Of a stretch of DNA of 52,476 bases, positions 33,676-42,045 are shown piece by piece (positions within the stretch are counted from its first letter, which is position 1; each line of letters opens with the position of its first letter). The position numbers and the translations under genes were made by a program. The DNA comes from Pseudomonadota bacterium (lineage in GTDB: Bacteria; Pseudomonadota; Alphaproteobacteria; Rhizobiales; Rhizobiaceae), in contig JAEXYH010000074.1 of the NCBI GenBank assembly GCA_023451735.1, positions 1-52,476 on the forward strand, in the 5' to 3' direction. Under the pieces are notes generated by a model that worked only from the letters and a program-made list of their open reading frames with translations, was not told the DNA's origin and did not search any database.

Positions 33676-34392
33676 ATGAGAGTTCTGATCGTAGACGATG
33701 AAACCCTGGCACGCGACGAGCTGAAATCGCTGCTCGCGGACGAGAGCGATATCGAAATCGTCGGCGAGTGCGCCAATGCGATCGAGGGTATTGCGGCGAT
33801 CAACCGCTTGTCGCCGGCCGTCATGTTCCTTGATATCCATATGCCGCAGGTTACCGGGCTGGAAATGCTGAGGATGATTGATCCCGACCGGATGCCGCAC
33901 GTCGTGTTTCTGACCGCCTACGAGGAATACGCGGTGCGGGCATTCGAGGAGAATGCCTTCGACTACCTGCTAAAACCTATCCAGGAAGAGCGGCTGCAGA
34001 AGACGCTGGCCCGTTTGCGGAAGGTGAAAACAGGCGAGCAGGCCACACTACTCGATATCGCGCCGCCACTGCGCCACATTCCATGCACCGGCCTCAACCG
34101 GATCCGGTTGATGAAGCTGGAGGAGGTCGAGGCGATATTTTCCAAGCCCGGCGGCATCTATGTCCTCGGTAATGACGGGCATGAGCATTTTACCGAACTG
34201 ACGCTGCGCACGCTGGAGGAACGGACCAAGCTGATCCGCTGCCATCGCCAGTACATGGTCAATGCGGAGCATATCAAGGATATCGCGCTTGGTGAGAATG
34301 GGGTTGCCAATATCCTGACCCTTGGCGGGCGTTCCATTCCCGTTAGCCGGCGTTTCTTGGGCCCGCTGAAGGAACAGCTCGGAATTCTCTGA
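33676..34392 (+). CDS. LytTR-type response regulator (LytT/BtsR-like)
   Basis: The 238-residue protein has a receiver domain (MRVLIVDDETLARDELKSLL, phospho-acceptor D53 in VMFLDIHMP, K near VRAFEENAFDYLLKP). A C-terminal LytTR DNA-binding domain follows from about 135 (RIRLMKLEEVEAIFSKPGGI, LIRCHRQYMVNAEHIKDI). It should be phosphorylated by the LytS-type kinase encoded at 36487-38304. The gene between them, cstA, runs convergently to this one. In E. coli the similar BtsSR pair activates a CstA-family pyruvate transporter, and the grouping here suggests the same logic. Confidence 0.92.
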   Translation: MRVLIVDDETLARDELKSLLADESDIEIVGECANAIEGIAAINRLSPAVMFLDIHMPQVTGLEMLRMIDPDRMPHVVFLTAYEEYAVRAFEENAFDYLLKPIQEERLQKTLARLRKVKTGEQATLLDIAPPLRHIPCTGLNRIRLMKLEEVEAIFSKPGGIYVLGNDGHEHFTELTLRTLEERTKLIRCHRQYMVNAEHIKDIALGENGVANILTLGGRSIPVSRRFLGPLKEQLGIL

Positions 34393-34438
34393 GCCGCGTC
34401 CCCTATCCGGCATCTTCAGGTTACGTGCAAAAAATTCG

Positions 34439-34473
34439 AACCGGGCGCATGTGGGTTTCACATGCGCCCGGTT
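34439..34473. terminator. Bidirectional terminator between lytT-type and cstA genes
   Basis: A perfect 15-bp stem (aaccgggcgcatgtg 34439-34453 against 34459-34473) closes a 5-nt loop. It sits midway between the two convergent stop codons (34392 and 34503). Confidence 0.75.
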
Positions 34474-34502
34474 CCGGCTCGGGAGGAATTTTGGAGAGCC
34501 GT

Positions 34503-36314
34503 TTATTCGGCCGGTGTGCCGAGATATTTCTCGTTGCCGCCGGCTCTGTCGGTGCGAAGCATGTCCTTCCATTTGAAGATCGCGGTGACGAGGATGATGA
34601 CACCCAGAGCCATCATGATCATCGAAAGGATGGCGTTGACCGGGTTGTAACCCTTGGCTGCCTCATTGAGGTAGACATTGGCGATCATCCAGTAGCCTGC
34701 ATAGTTCACGGTGACGAACAGGTAGGCGAGCGGGATGAGGCAGGTCAGCATGTAGATCCGCTTGGCCGAGAGCCGCAGGATGATTGTTGCGCCGATGGTG
34801 AGGCCCAGCGAAGCCATCATCTGGTTCGAGACGCCGAACAAGGCCCAGACCGAGTTGATATCGCCCGAGTTCAGCAGGTAACCCCAGAGAAGGCAGGCGA
34901 CGACGCTGGCAAAGATCGAGCCCGGCAGCCAGTTGATCTGCTTCATCGGAGCATAGAGGTCGCCGAGAATATCCTGGATCAGATAGCGGGCGACGCGGGT
35001 ACCCGAGTCGATTGCGGTCAAGATGAAGACGGCTTCGAACATGATGACGAACTGGAAGAAGTAGGCAGCCAGTGTCTTGAACCATGGAATGCTGGTGAAG
35101 ATCTCGGTCATGCCTACGGCCAATGTGACTGCGCCACCGGTACGGCCAGCGAGATCCATGCCGATTGCCTGTTCGAGGCGAGGCAGGTCCTGAACGGTCA
35201 TGCCGAGCGTGGCGAAAACTTCCGGCGAAGCGTTGATTGCGAAGTAGTCGGCCATCGGCAATGCGGTTGCGGCGATCAGGGCGAGCACAGCAACGAGGCA
35301 TTCGACCAGCATCATGCCGAAGGCGACGGGGCGGATGTCGCTCCACTTGTCGACGAGCTTGGGCGTGGTGCCCGAGCCGATGAAGGCGTGGAAACCCGAG
35401 ATGGCACCGCAGGCAATGGTGATCGAGATGAAGGGCCAGACCGGGCCGGCGAGAACCGGGCCGCCGCCATGGATGAACTCGGTGAGAGCCGGCATCTTGA
35501 TTTCAGGGTTGATGATGACGACGCCGACGACGAGGGCGGCAAAGACGCCGATCTTCAGGAAGCTCGACAGGTAACCGCGCGGGGTCAGAAGCAGCCAGAC
35601 AGGCAGGGCGCTGGCGAGGAAGGCATAGATCGGCAGCATAACGCCGAGCGTGTCATAGTGAAAGGTGAACCACTGGCCGAGTGCCGATTCCTGGACATAG
35701 GGGCCTGCGAAGACCGAGGCGAGGATGGCGGCAAGGCCGACATAGGTTGCGATCTTGCCGTTGCCGCCCATCTTTTCATAAAGGCCGACGATCATGGCGA
35801 TCGGGATGGTCATGAAGACGGCGAAAGTGCCCCAGGGGTTGCGTTCGAGCGCGTGAACCACGACCATCGAGAGGCCGGCCATGGTGATGGTGATGATGAA
35901 CAGCATGGCAAGACCGGTGCACCAGCCGGCGACCGGGCCGAGTTCGGCCTTGGCGACTTCCGACAGCGACGAGCCTTTGTGCTTCATCGAGGCGAAGAGC
36001 ACGACCGTATCATGCACCGCACCGCCGATGACGCAGCCGACGAGAAGCCAGATCAGGCCGGGCAGGTAACCGTATTGGGCAGCGAGAACCGGACCGACGA
36101 GAGGTCCGGCGGCGGCGATGGCAGCAAAATGCTGGCCCGCATTCACCCACTTCTTGGTGGGCACGTAATTGCGGCCATCGGCCAGTGAGTGCGATGGCGT
36201 GGTTTCAGCGTCGTTGATGCCGAGCACCTTGCGGACAAAGAAGATACCGTAGAAGCGGTAGCAGATGGCAAGGATGCAGGCCGAACCGATGACAATCGAT
36301 AAAGCATTGCTCAT
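34503..36314 (-). CDS. cstA: CstA family carbon starvation protein / pyruvate transporter
   Basis: A 603-residue inner-membrane protein with about 16 hydrophobic segments. It opens with CYRFYGIFFVRKVLGINDAE and contains the CstA hallmark DGRNYVPTKKWVNAGQHFAA, then AAGPLVGPVLAAQYGYLPGL. Later motifs are ISGFHAFIGSGTTPKLVD and FILTAIDSGTRVARYLIQDI. E. coli CstA and BtsT are longer (about 700), while shorter members like this exist in other bacteria. The family imports pyruvate and possibly peptides. It is flanked by the LytT and LytS-type genes that probably control it. Confidence 0.93.
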   Translation of the reverse strand: MSNALSIVIGSACILAICYRFYGIFFVRKVLGINDAETTPSHSLADGRNYVPTKKWVNAGQHFAAIAAAGPLVGPVLAAQYGYLPGLIWLLVGCVIGGAVHDTVVLFASMKHKGSSLSEVAKAELGPVAGWCTGLAMLFIITITMAGLSMVVVHALERNPWGTFAVFMTIPIAMIVGLYEKMGGNGKIATYVGLAAILASVFAGPYVQESALGQWFTFHYDTLGVMLPIYAFLASALPVWLLLTPRGYLSSFLKIGVFAALVVGVVIINPEIKMPALTEFIHGGGPVLAGPVWPFISITIACGAISGFHAFIGSGTTPKLVDKWSDIRPVAFGMMLVECLVAVLALIAATALPMADYFAINASPEVFATLGMTVQDLPRLEQAIGMDLAGRTGGAVTLAVGMTEIFTSIPWFKTLAAYFFQFVIMFEAVFILTAIDSGTRVARYLIQDILGDLYAPMKQINWLPGSIFASVVACLLWGYLLNSGDINSVWALFGVSNQMMASLGLTIGATIILRLSAKRIYMLTCLIPLAYLFVTVNYAGYWMIANVYLNEAAKGYNPVNAILSMIMMALGVIILVTAIFKWKDMLRTDRAGGNEKYLGTPAE

Positions 36315-36486
36315 AATACGTCCTCCGTATGGAATGACGTCACGCTACACGCGCGTGGTATAAGCGGGAGTGGGTGTTTCGGTCAGCGGCGCCATCACGG
36401 TGCGAGCGGCAGGCAATGACACCTGAGCGGTGAGCCGGTTGCGGCCTTTTCATGCTCCGATGCGGGAAGTTATCTTCGGAGACAGA

Positions 36487-38304
36487 TTATTCAGCGGTCG
36501 GCCAGAAACGGGCAACCTTCAAGCGACCGCGAGGCGGCGTGCTGTCGGTTGTTGCGGCATCATGCGAATGATCGTGATGATGATGGTCGTGCGGTACATC
36601 ATGGTGTTGGTCATGCGTTTGTTCGCTCATCGGCAAACGCAGAAACACGGTGGTGAAAACCTCCGGCTCCCATTTGACGTCTATGCCATAGCTATCGCCG
36701 AAATGGCCCTTCGTGCGACGGTCGACGATATTCATGCCCAGCCCCATATCCGCGGTCGGCTTCCTTTCGAAAAGACCGGCATTATCGGTAACCGAAACCA
36801 CAAGCGTATCGTTTTCGCGTCTGGCCGAAATGGTGATGCGGCCCTCGCCAATCAGCTGCGACGTACCGTGCTTGATGGCATTTTCCACCAGCGGCTGGAG
36901 CGAGAATGCCGGAAGATGGGCCTGCGCTAATTCCTCGGGCACCTCGATCTCTACCTGCAGATGATCGCGGAACCGGGCTTTTTCGATCTGCAGATAGGCG
37001 TTGACGTGCTCGATCTCGTCGGAAAGCGTAACGATGTCGTTCGTCCGCTTCAGGTTTTTACGGAAGAAGGTGGAAAGGTTCTGTACGAGGCCTCGTGCTT
37101 CGCCCGGGTTGATGCGGATGATGGCGGACAGGGTGTTCAGTGTGTTGAAGAGAAAATGCGGATTGACCTGCGCATGCAGGAGCTTGATCTCGGATTCGAC
37201 CAGCATCTGCTTCTGGCGTTCGTACCGTCCGGCGAGAATCTGCGCGGAGAACAGGCGCGCCACGCCCTCACCGAGCGATCGGTTGAAGGTCGAGAACAGT
37301 TTTGTCTTCGGTTCATAAAGCTTGATCGTGCCGATAACCGCATTGTCCTCACCTTTCAGCGGAATGACGAGCGACGAGCCAAGCGGGCAGTTCGGATGGA
37401 TCGAGCATTGATAGCTCACCTCGTCGCCATCGGCATACATGACCTTGTTCTCGGCAATCGCCTCCATGGTCTGGGCCGAGGTAATGGCGCGGCCGGGCAG
37501 GTGATGATCGGCGCCGATGCCGATGAAGGCGAGGATCTTCTCGCGGTCGGTGATGGCGACCGCGCCGACATTGGCCTCTTCATAAAGGATGCGGGCGACC
37601 TTGGTGCTGTTTTCGGCGTTGAAGCCGTTACGGAGTACGCCTTCTGCACGTTCGGCAATCTTGAGAGCCTTGCTGGAAAAGATCGTCGAATGGGTTTCGA
37701 AAAGTCGGCGCCGGTCACCCAGAATGTTCATGAACATGGCCGCACCGACGGTGTTGGCCACCATCATCGGCAGTGCGATGGTCTGTACGAGATGAGCGGA
37801 ATCGATAAACGGGTCGGCGACGATCAGAATGATCGACATCTGCACGATTTCGGCAAATAGCGTCACACCGGCAATAAGCGGCGGCCAGAACAGTAGGTCG
37901 GTCTTGCGCCGGCGCAGCAGATAGCTGTGCACCAGCCCACCGATCAGGCCTTCGGCGGTTGTCGCAATGGCGCAGGCAAGAGCGGTGAAGCCGCCAAGGG
38001 AATAGCGATGCATGCCACCTGTCAGGCCGACAGCAAGCCCGACAAGAGGTCCGCCGAGAATGCCGCCGAGCACGGCGCCGATTGCGCGCGTATTGGCAAT
38101 TGCCTCATCGATATGCAGGCCGAAATAAGTGCCCATGATGCAGAACATCGAGAAAATGACGTAACAGGCAACCTTGCGAGACGGTCGGACCGTAACCTGC
38201 ATCAGGGGAAGGAAAAGCGGTGTCTTGCTGAACAGATAGGCGATGACGAGATAGACGCAGGTCTGTTGTAGCAGGCCGATGACAAGGTCCGTCCAGCCGA
38301 ACAT
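36487..38304 (-). CDS. LytS/BtsS-type sensor histidine kinase with histidine-rich C-terminus
   Basis: The 605-residue kinase has a 5TM-LYT membrane region (residues 1-195), with the typical GAVLGGILGGPLVGLAVGLTGG at about 76-97. A GAF-like segment follows (about 215-355, with YQCSIHPNCPLGSSLVIPL). The His-kinase motif QVNPHFLFNTLN carries the phospho-acceptor H383. The ATPase N-box QPLVENAIKHG is at 470-480 and the G-box is GLGMNIVDRR. After the domain ends (about 560) comes an unusual tail with ten histidines between 564 and 581, then a proline/arginine stretch. It probably senses an extracellular carboxylate such as pyruvate and phosphorylates the LytT-type regulator. Confidence 0.92.
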   Translation of the reverse strand: MFGWTDLVIGLLQQTCVYLVIAYLFSKTPLFLPLMQVTVRPSRKVACYVIFSMFCIMGTYFGLHIDEAIANTRAIGAVLGGILGGPLVGLAVGLTGGMHRYSLGGFTALACAIATTAEGLIGGLVHSYLLRRRKTDLLFWPPLIAGVTLFAEIVQMSIILIVADPFIDSAHLVQTIALPMMVANTVGAAMFMNILGDRRRLFETHSTIFSSKALKIAERAEGVLRNGFNAENSTKVARILYEEANVGAVAITDREKILAFIGIGADHHLPGRAITSAQTMEAIAENKVMYADGDEVSYQCSIHPNCPLGSSLVIPLKGEDNAVIGTIKLYEPKTKLFSTFNRSLGEGVARLFSAQILAGRYERQKQMLVESEIKLLHAQVNPHFLFNTLNTLSAIIRINPGEARGLVQNLSTFFRKNLKRTNDIVTLSDEIEHVNAYLQIEKARFRDHLQVEIEVPEELAQAHLPAFSLQPLVENAIKHGTSQLIGEGRITISARRENDTLVVSVTDNAGLFERKPTADMGLGMNIVDRRTKGHFGDSYGIDVKWEPEVFTTVFLRLPMSEQTHDQHHDVPHDHHHHDHSHDAATTDSTPPRGRLKVARFWPTAE

Positions 38305-38677
38305 GAAATGTCCTTCGTTCTATCTTCGCCAGCGGATGAGGCGTTCGATCACCGCACCGAGACGATCCATGCCATAAATCGCGAATGCTGCAAGACCGGG
38401 CGGTGCATAGCAGCTTCCACGTGCTTCACATCGGCGTTTTACGCGTTTCAGCGAAGCCGAAGCGTCGATCTCGGTTGGTGCAGTATCATCGGTCGAGGGC
38501 AAGCGTAAGCGCATGTGTCCATCACGGCAAGCGGATCATTCTTTTATGATCCGCCATCAAGGTCACCCACTGGCGGGCCATGCATTGACCTGTCGCAATG
38601 CCGGGCTGACGCTTCTTCCCGGTTTTGGGCTTTCGGTTCGGGATCGCTTGATCGACCCCGAACCCATTTTGCGTGTG
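38305..38677. other. Intergenic region between pntB and the sensor kinase gene
   Basis: In these 373 bp the only possible gene is a 64-codon minus-strand frame at 38320-38514 (listed separately). A stem of ggttcggg 38635-38642 and cccgaacc 38657-38664 lies just after the pntB stop in the minus direction. It lacks a U-tract, so termination there is uncertain. Confidence 0.4.
38320..38514 (-). CDS. Possible small basic protein of unknown function
   Basis: A 64-codon frame ends 15 bp before the sensor kinase start and runs in the same direction. The translation is Arg-rich (14 Arg) with no recognisable domain and a weakly hydrophobic middle. No clear ribosome site precedes the ATG at 38514. It could be a short leader gene of the kinase transcript, but it may equally be a chance frame in GC-rich DNA. 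Confidence 0.22.
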   Translation of the reverse strand: MRLRLPSTDDTAPTEIDASASLKRVKRRCEARGSCYAPPGLAAFAIYGMDRLGAVIERLIRWRR

Positions 38678-40123
38678 TTACTTGATCATCGGCAGGAGTT
38701 CGGAGACGGATTTCTTCGCGTCGCCATAGAACATCCGTGTGTTCTCCTTGTAGAAGAGCGGGTTCTCGAGGCCGGAATAACCGGTGCCCTGGCCACGCTT
38801 GGAAACGAAGACCTGCTTGGCCTTCCAGACTTCGAGAACCGGCATGCCGGCGATCGGCGAGTTCGGGTCTTCCTGGGCGGCCGGATTGACGATGTCGTTG
38901 GAGCCGATGACGATGACGACATCGGTGTTGGGGAAATCGTCGTTGATCTCGTCCATTTCCATAACGATGTCGTAAGGCACCTTGGCTTCTGCGAGCAGCA
39001 CGTTCATGTGGCCCGGCAGACGACCGGCGACCGGATGGATGGCGAAGCGCACTTCTTTGCCTGCAGCGCGCAGCTTGCGGGTCAGTTCCGAGACTGCCTG
39101 CTGCGCCTGCGCCACGGCCATGCCGTAACCGGGAACGATGATGACACTGTCGGCATCGTTCAAGGCATTGGCGACACCTTCGGCATCGATGGCGATCTGC
39201 TCGCCCTCGATTTCCATCGCAGGTCCCGTCGTGCCGCCGAAGCCGCCGAGGATGACCGAAACGAAGGAGCGGTTCATCGCCTTGCACATGATGTAGGACA
39301 GGATCGCACCCGAGGAGCCGACCAGCGCGCCGGTGACGATCAAAAGATCGTTGCCGAGCGTGAAGCCGATGGCAGCCGCTGCCCAGCCGGAATAGCTGTT
39401 CAGCATCGAGACGACGACGGGCATGTCGGCACCGCCGATGCCCATGATCAGGTGATAGCCGATGAAGAAGGCGAGAAGCGTCATCAGGATCAGCGTCCAG
39501 ACACCTGCGCCGTTGAAATAGGCGATCAACAGCAGAATCGAAAGGACTGCCGCACCGGCGTTCAGCATATGGCCGCCCGGCAGTTTCTTCGCCTTGCCGT
39601 CGACCTTGCCGGAAAGCTTGCCGAAGGCGACGACCGAGCCGGTGAAGGTGACCGCCCCGATGAAGACGCCGAGAAATACCTCAACCTTCATGATTGCGAG
39701 TTCAACCGGATCCTTGTGGGCAAGGATGGCGGAAAAACCTTCGAGCGCTGCACGGGCAGCCTCATCCAGGCCGCCGACGCGCCATGCCTCGATATGAGCA
39801 TTGTAGCCGATGAAGACGGCCGCAAGGCCGACGAAGGAGTGAAGGGCAGCAACGAGCTGCGGCATTTCCGTCATCTGCACTCGGGCAGCGACGTAATAAC
39901 CGGCGACAGAGCCGGCGGCGACCATGATCAGGATGATTAGGCCGATGCCAAAGCTTGTGGCGACGCCGGGGCCGAAAATGGTGGCGATGACGGCGAGCGC
40001 CATGCCGATGATGCCGTACCAGACGGCGCGCTTGGCGCTTTCCTGGCCGGAAAGGCCGCCGAGCGACAGAATGAAGAGAACCGCTGCAGAAATGTAGGCG
40101 GCCGAAACGATACCGATCGTCAT
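38678..40123 (-). CDS. pntB: NAD(P) transhydrogenase subunit beta
   Basis: A 481-residue protein with about nine membrane helices in the first 290 residues. The soluble NADP(H)-binding domain III follows, with VIIVPGYGMAVAQAQQAVSE, FAIHPVAGRLPGHMNVLLAE and VVIVIGSNDIVNPAAQEDPN. With PntA it couples hydride transfer between NADH and NADP+ to proton entry. The lengths match the two-subunit enzyme. It follows pntA after 20 bp on the minus strand. Confidence 0.95.
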   Translation of the reverse strand: MTIGIVSAAYISAAVLFILSLGGLSGQESAKRAVWYGIIGMALAVIATIFGPGVATSFGIGLIILIMVAAGSVAGYYVAARVQMTEMPQLVAALHSFVGLAAVFIGYNAHIEAWRVGGLDEAARAALEGFSAILAHKDPVELAIMKVEVFLGVFIGAVTFTGSVVAFGKLSGKVDGKAKKLPGGHMLNAGAAVLSILLLIAYFNGAGVWTLILMTLLAFFIGYHLIMGIGGADMPVVVSMLNSYSGWAAAAIGFTLGNDLLIVTGALVGSSGAILSYIMCKAMNRSFVSVILGGFGGTTGPAMEIEGEQIAIDAEGVANALNDADSVIIVPGYGMAVAQAQQAVSELTRKLRAAGKEVRFAIHPVAGRLPGHMNVLLAEAKVPYDIVMEMDEINDDFPNTDVVIVIGSNDIVNPAAQEDPNSPIAGMPVLEVWKAKQVFVSKRGQGTGYSGLENPLFYKENTRMFYGDAKKSVSELLPMIK

Positions 40124-40143
40124 GATAATTACCCCCTACGCAC

Positions 40144-41733
40144 TCAAGACTTCTGGAACATGGCGAGCATGCGCCGTGTCACGAGAAAACCGCCGACGAT
40201 ATTGATCGTCGCCACAAGGACCGAAAGTGCGCCGAGGATCACCACTAGCCAGTTGCCCGAGCCGATCTGCAGCAACGCACCGAGGATGACGATGCCGGAA
40301 ATGGCGTTGGTCACGGCCATCAGTGGCGTATGCAGGGAGTGGGAGACGTTCCAGATGACCTGGAAGCCGATGAAGCAGGAGAGCACGAAGACGACGAAAT
40401 GGCTCATGAAGCTTGCAGGCGCATAGGCACCGACGACGAGCAGCAGCACGGTTGCAACGGCAAGCAGAATGGCCTGGCTCTTGGTCTGCGCCTTGAAGGC
40501 TGCGACTTCCCTGGCCCGCTTTTCCTCCGGGGTCAGCTCTTTGGCTTTCTCCTTTGGCTTCTGGGCGGCAATCGCCTGGATTTTTGGTGGCGGCGGGGGA
40601 TAAGTAATTTCGCCGTCCTTGGTCACGGTCGCGCCGCGGATGACGTCGTCTTCCATGTTGTGGACGACGATACCGTCCTTTGCCGGCGTCAGGTCCGTCA
40701 TCATATGGCGGATGTTGGTGGAATAGAGCGTCGAGGACTGGGCTGCCATGCGGCTCGGAAAATCCGTGTAGCCGATCACGATGACGCCATTTTCCGAGAC
40801 GATGCGCTCGTCGGCCACCGTCAGCTCGCAATTGCCGCCGCGTTCGGCTGCAAGGTCGATAATGACCGAGCCGGGCTTCATCAGGGCCACCATGTCGGCA
40901 GTCCACAATTTTGGTGCGTCACGGCCTGGGATCAGCGCCGTGGTGATAACGATGTCGATCTCAGGCGCGAGTTCGCGGAATTTTTCCAGCTGCTTCTCGC
41001 GGAATTCAGGCGAGGACGGGGCGGCATAACCGCCAGTGGCGGCGCCGTCCTGCTGGCTTTCCTTGAAGTCGAGGAAAACGAATTCGGCGCCCATGCTTTC
41101 GATCTGCTCAGCGACTTCAGGGCGAACGTCGAAGGCATAAGTGATGGCGCCGAGCGAGGTGGCGGTGCCGATGGCGGCCAAGCCTGCAACACCTGCACCG
41201 ATGATCAGAACCTTGGCCGGCGGTACCTTGCCGGCGGCCGTGACCTGGCCGGTGAAGAAGCGGCCGAAATTGTTGCCGGCCTCGATGACCGCGCGATAAC
41301 CGGCGATGTTGGCCATCGACGAGAGCGCATCCATCTTCTGGGCACGCGAAATGCGCGGCACCATATCCATGGCGATGACATTGGCACCTTTCGCCTTGGC
41401 CTGTTCCAGCAGGTCTTTGTTCTGGGCTGGATAGAAGAAGGAGATCAGCGTCTTGGCCGGACCGAGCTTGTCAACTTCCGCGGTCTCCGGTGGGCGCACC
41501 TTGGCGATCACGTCGGAGCTTTCGATCAGCGCGTCTGCGGTATCGACCACCGTCGCACCGACGGCGCGGTAGGCGTCGTCCGAGAAACCAGCAAGTTTGC
41601 CCGCGCCTGTTTCGATCACACAGTCATAGCCAAGCTTCTGCAAGGCCTGCGCACTGTCCGGCGTCATCGCGACGCGAGCCTCGCGGTCCGCATGCTCTTT
41701 TAGAACTCCGATCTTCAACGGTGTCGTCCCCAC
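40144..41733 (-). CDS. pntA: NAD(P) transhydrogenase subunit alpha (domain I plus membrane part)
   Basis: The 529-residue protein starts MGTTPLKIGVLKEHADREAR. It has the NAD-binding domain I (AKVLIIGAGVAGLAAIGTAT near 172-191, VDLAAERGGNCEL-like segment) and, after a Pro/Lys-rich linker near 375-410, four membrane segments. The alpha1 and alpha2 parts are fused in one chain as in E. coli, whereas many alphaproteobacteria split them into PntAA and PntAB. It makes NADPH from NADH using the proton gradient. The promoter should lie in the 41734-42045 gap. Confidence 0.95.
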   Translation of the reverse strand: MGTTPLKIGVLKEHADREARVAMTPDSAQALQKLGYDCVIETGAGKLAGFSDDAYRAVGATVVDTADALIESSDVIAKVRPPETAEVDKLGPAKTLISFFYPAQNKDLLEQAKAKGANVIAMDMVPRISRAQKMDALSSMANIAGYRAVIEAGNNFGRFFTGQVTAAGKVPPAKVLIIGAGVAGLAAIGTATSLGAITYAFDVRPEVAEQIESMGAEFVFLDFKESQQDGAATGGYAAPSSPEFREKQLEKFRELAPEIDIVITTALIPGRDAPKLWTADMVALMKPGSVIIDLAAERGGNCELTVADERIVSENGVIVIGYTDFPSRMAAQSSTLYSTNIRHMMTDLTPAKDGIVVHNMEDDVIRGATVTKDGEITYPPPPPKIQAIAAQKPKEKAKELTPEEKRAREVAAFKAQTKSQAILLAVATVLLLVVGAYAPASFMSHFVVFVLSCFIGFQVIWNVSHSLHTPLMAVTNAISGIVILGALLQIGSGNWLVVILGALSVLVATINIVGGFLVTRRMLAMFQKS

Positions 41734-42045
41734 TTCGTTTTCTTCGTGCTGTCATCAGCAGGTTGCCAGTATTCTTGCCATGCAGTGTTACGGCAAGGAT
41801 TTCTGCGCGGAAAGGTCAGCAATGGTACTTGCCGGTACGCTGAACACAAGAGGGTGATCCTGTCTAAATCCTCTCCTGTCTGCTCGGTTTCTTGTTTAGC
41901 GCTACGGTTCTGCGACGAGCAGTGCCGTTTTGCGGGATAATCTCCATAGCGGCAGCGACGATAGGTCGCTGCCGCTTCTGAGCGCGAAATACCTTCTCAG
42001 GGGCTTATGCGGCAGAGTGTTTCGCGTCGACGCTGGGCGAGGAAG
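41734..42045. other. Intergenic region between amidase and pntA
   Basis: No gene is seen. A perfect 12-bp stem (agcggcagcgac 41948-41959 with gtcgctgccgct 41965-41976) may end the amidase transcript, although a U-tract is missing. The part nearer 41734 should carry the pntAB promoter, which I cannot place with confidence. Confidence 0.4.

Noticed and set aside
34425..36188. 587-residue plus-strand frame opposite cstA
   Set aside because: The translation is Asp/Glu/Gly/His-rich low-complexity sequence antisense to membrane helices of CstA; not a gene.
38635..38664. Hairpin after pntB as an intrinsic terminator
   Set aside because: The 8-bp stem is real but on the minus strand it is followed by GAAAGCCC, not a U-tract; kept only as a structural note.
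38513..41703. Long plus-strand frames opposite pntB and pntA (38513-39940 and 40330-41703)
   Set aside because: Both lie antisense to unmistakable transhydrogenase genes and lack any family signature.
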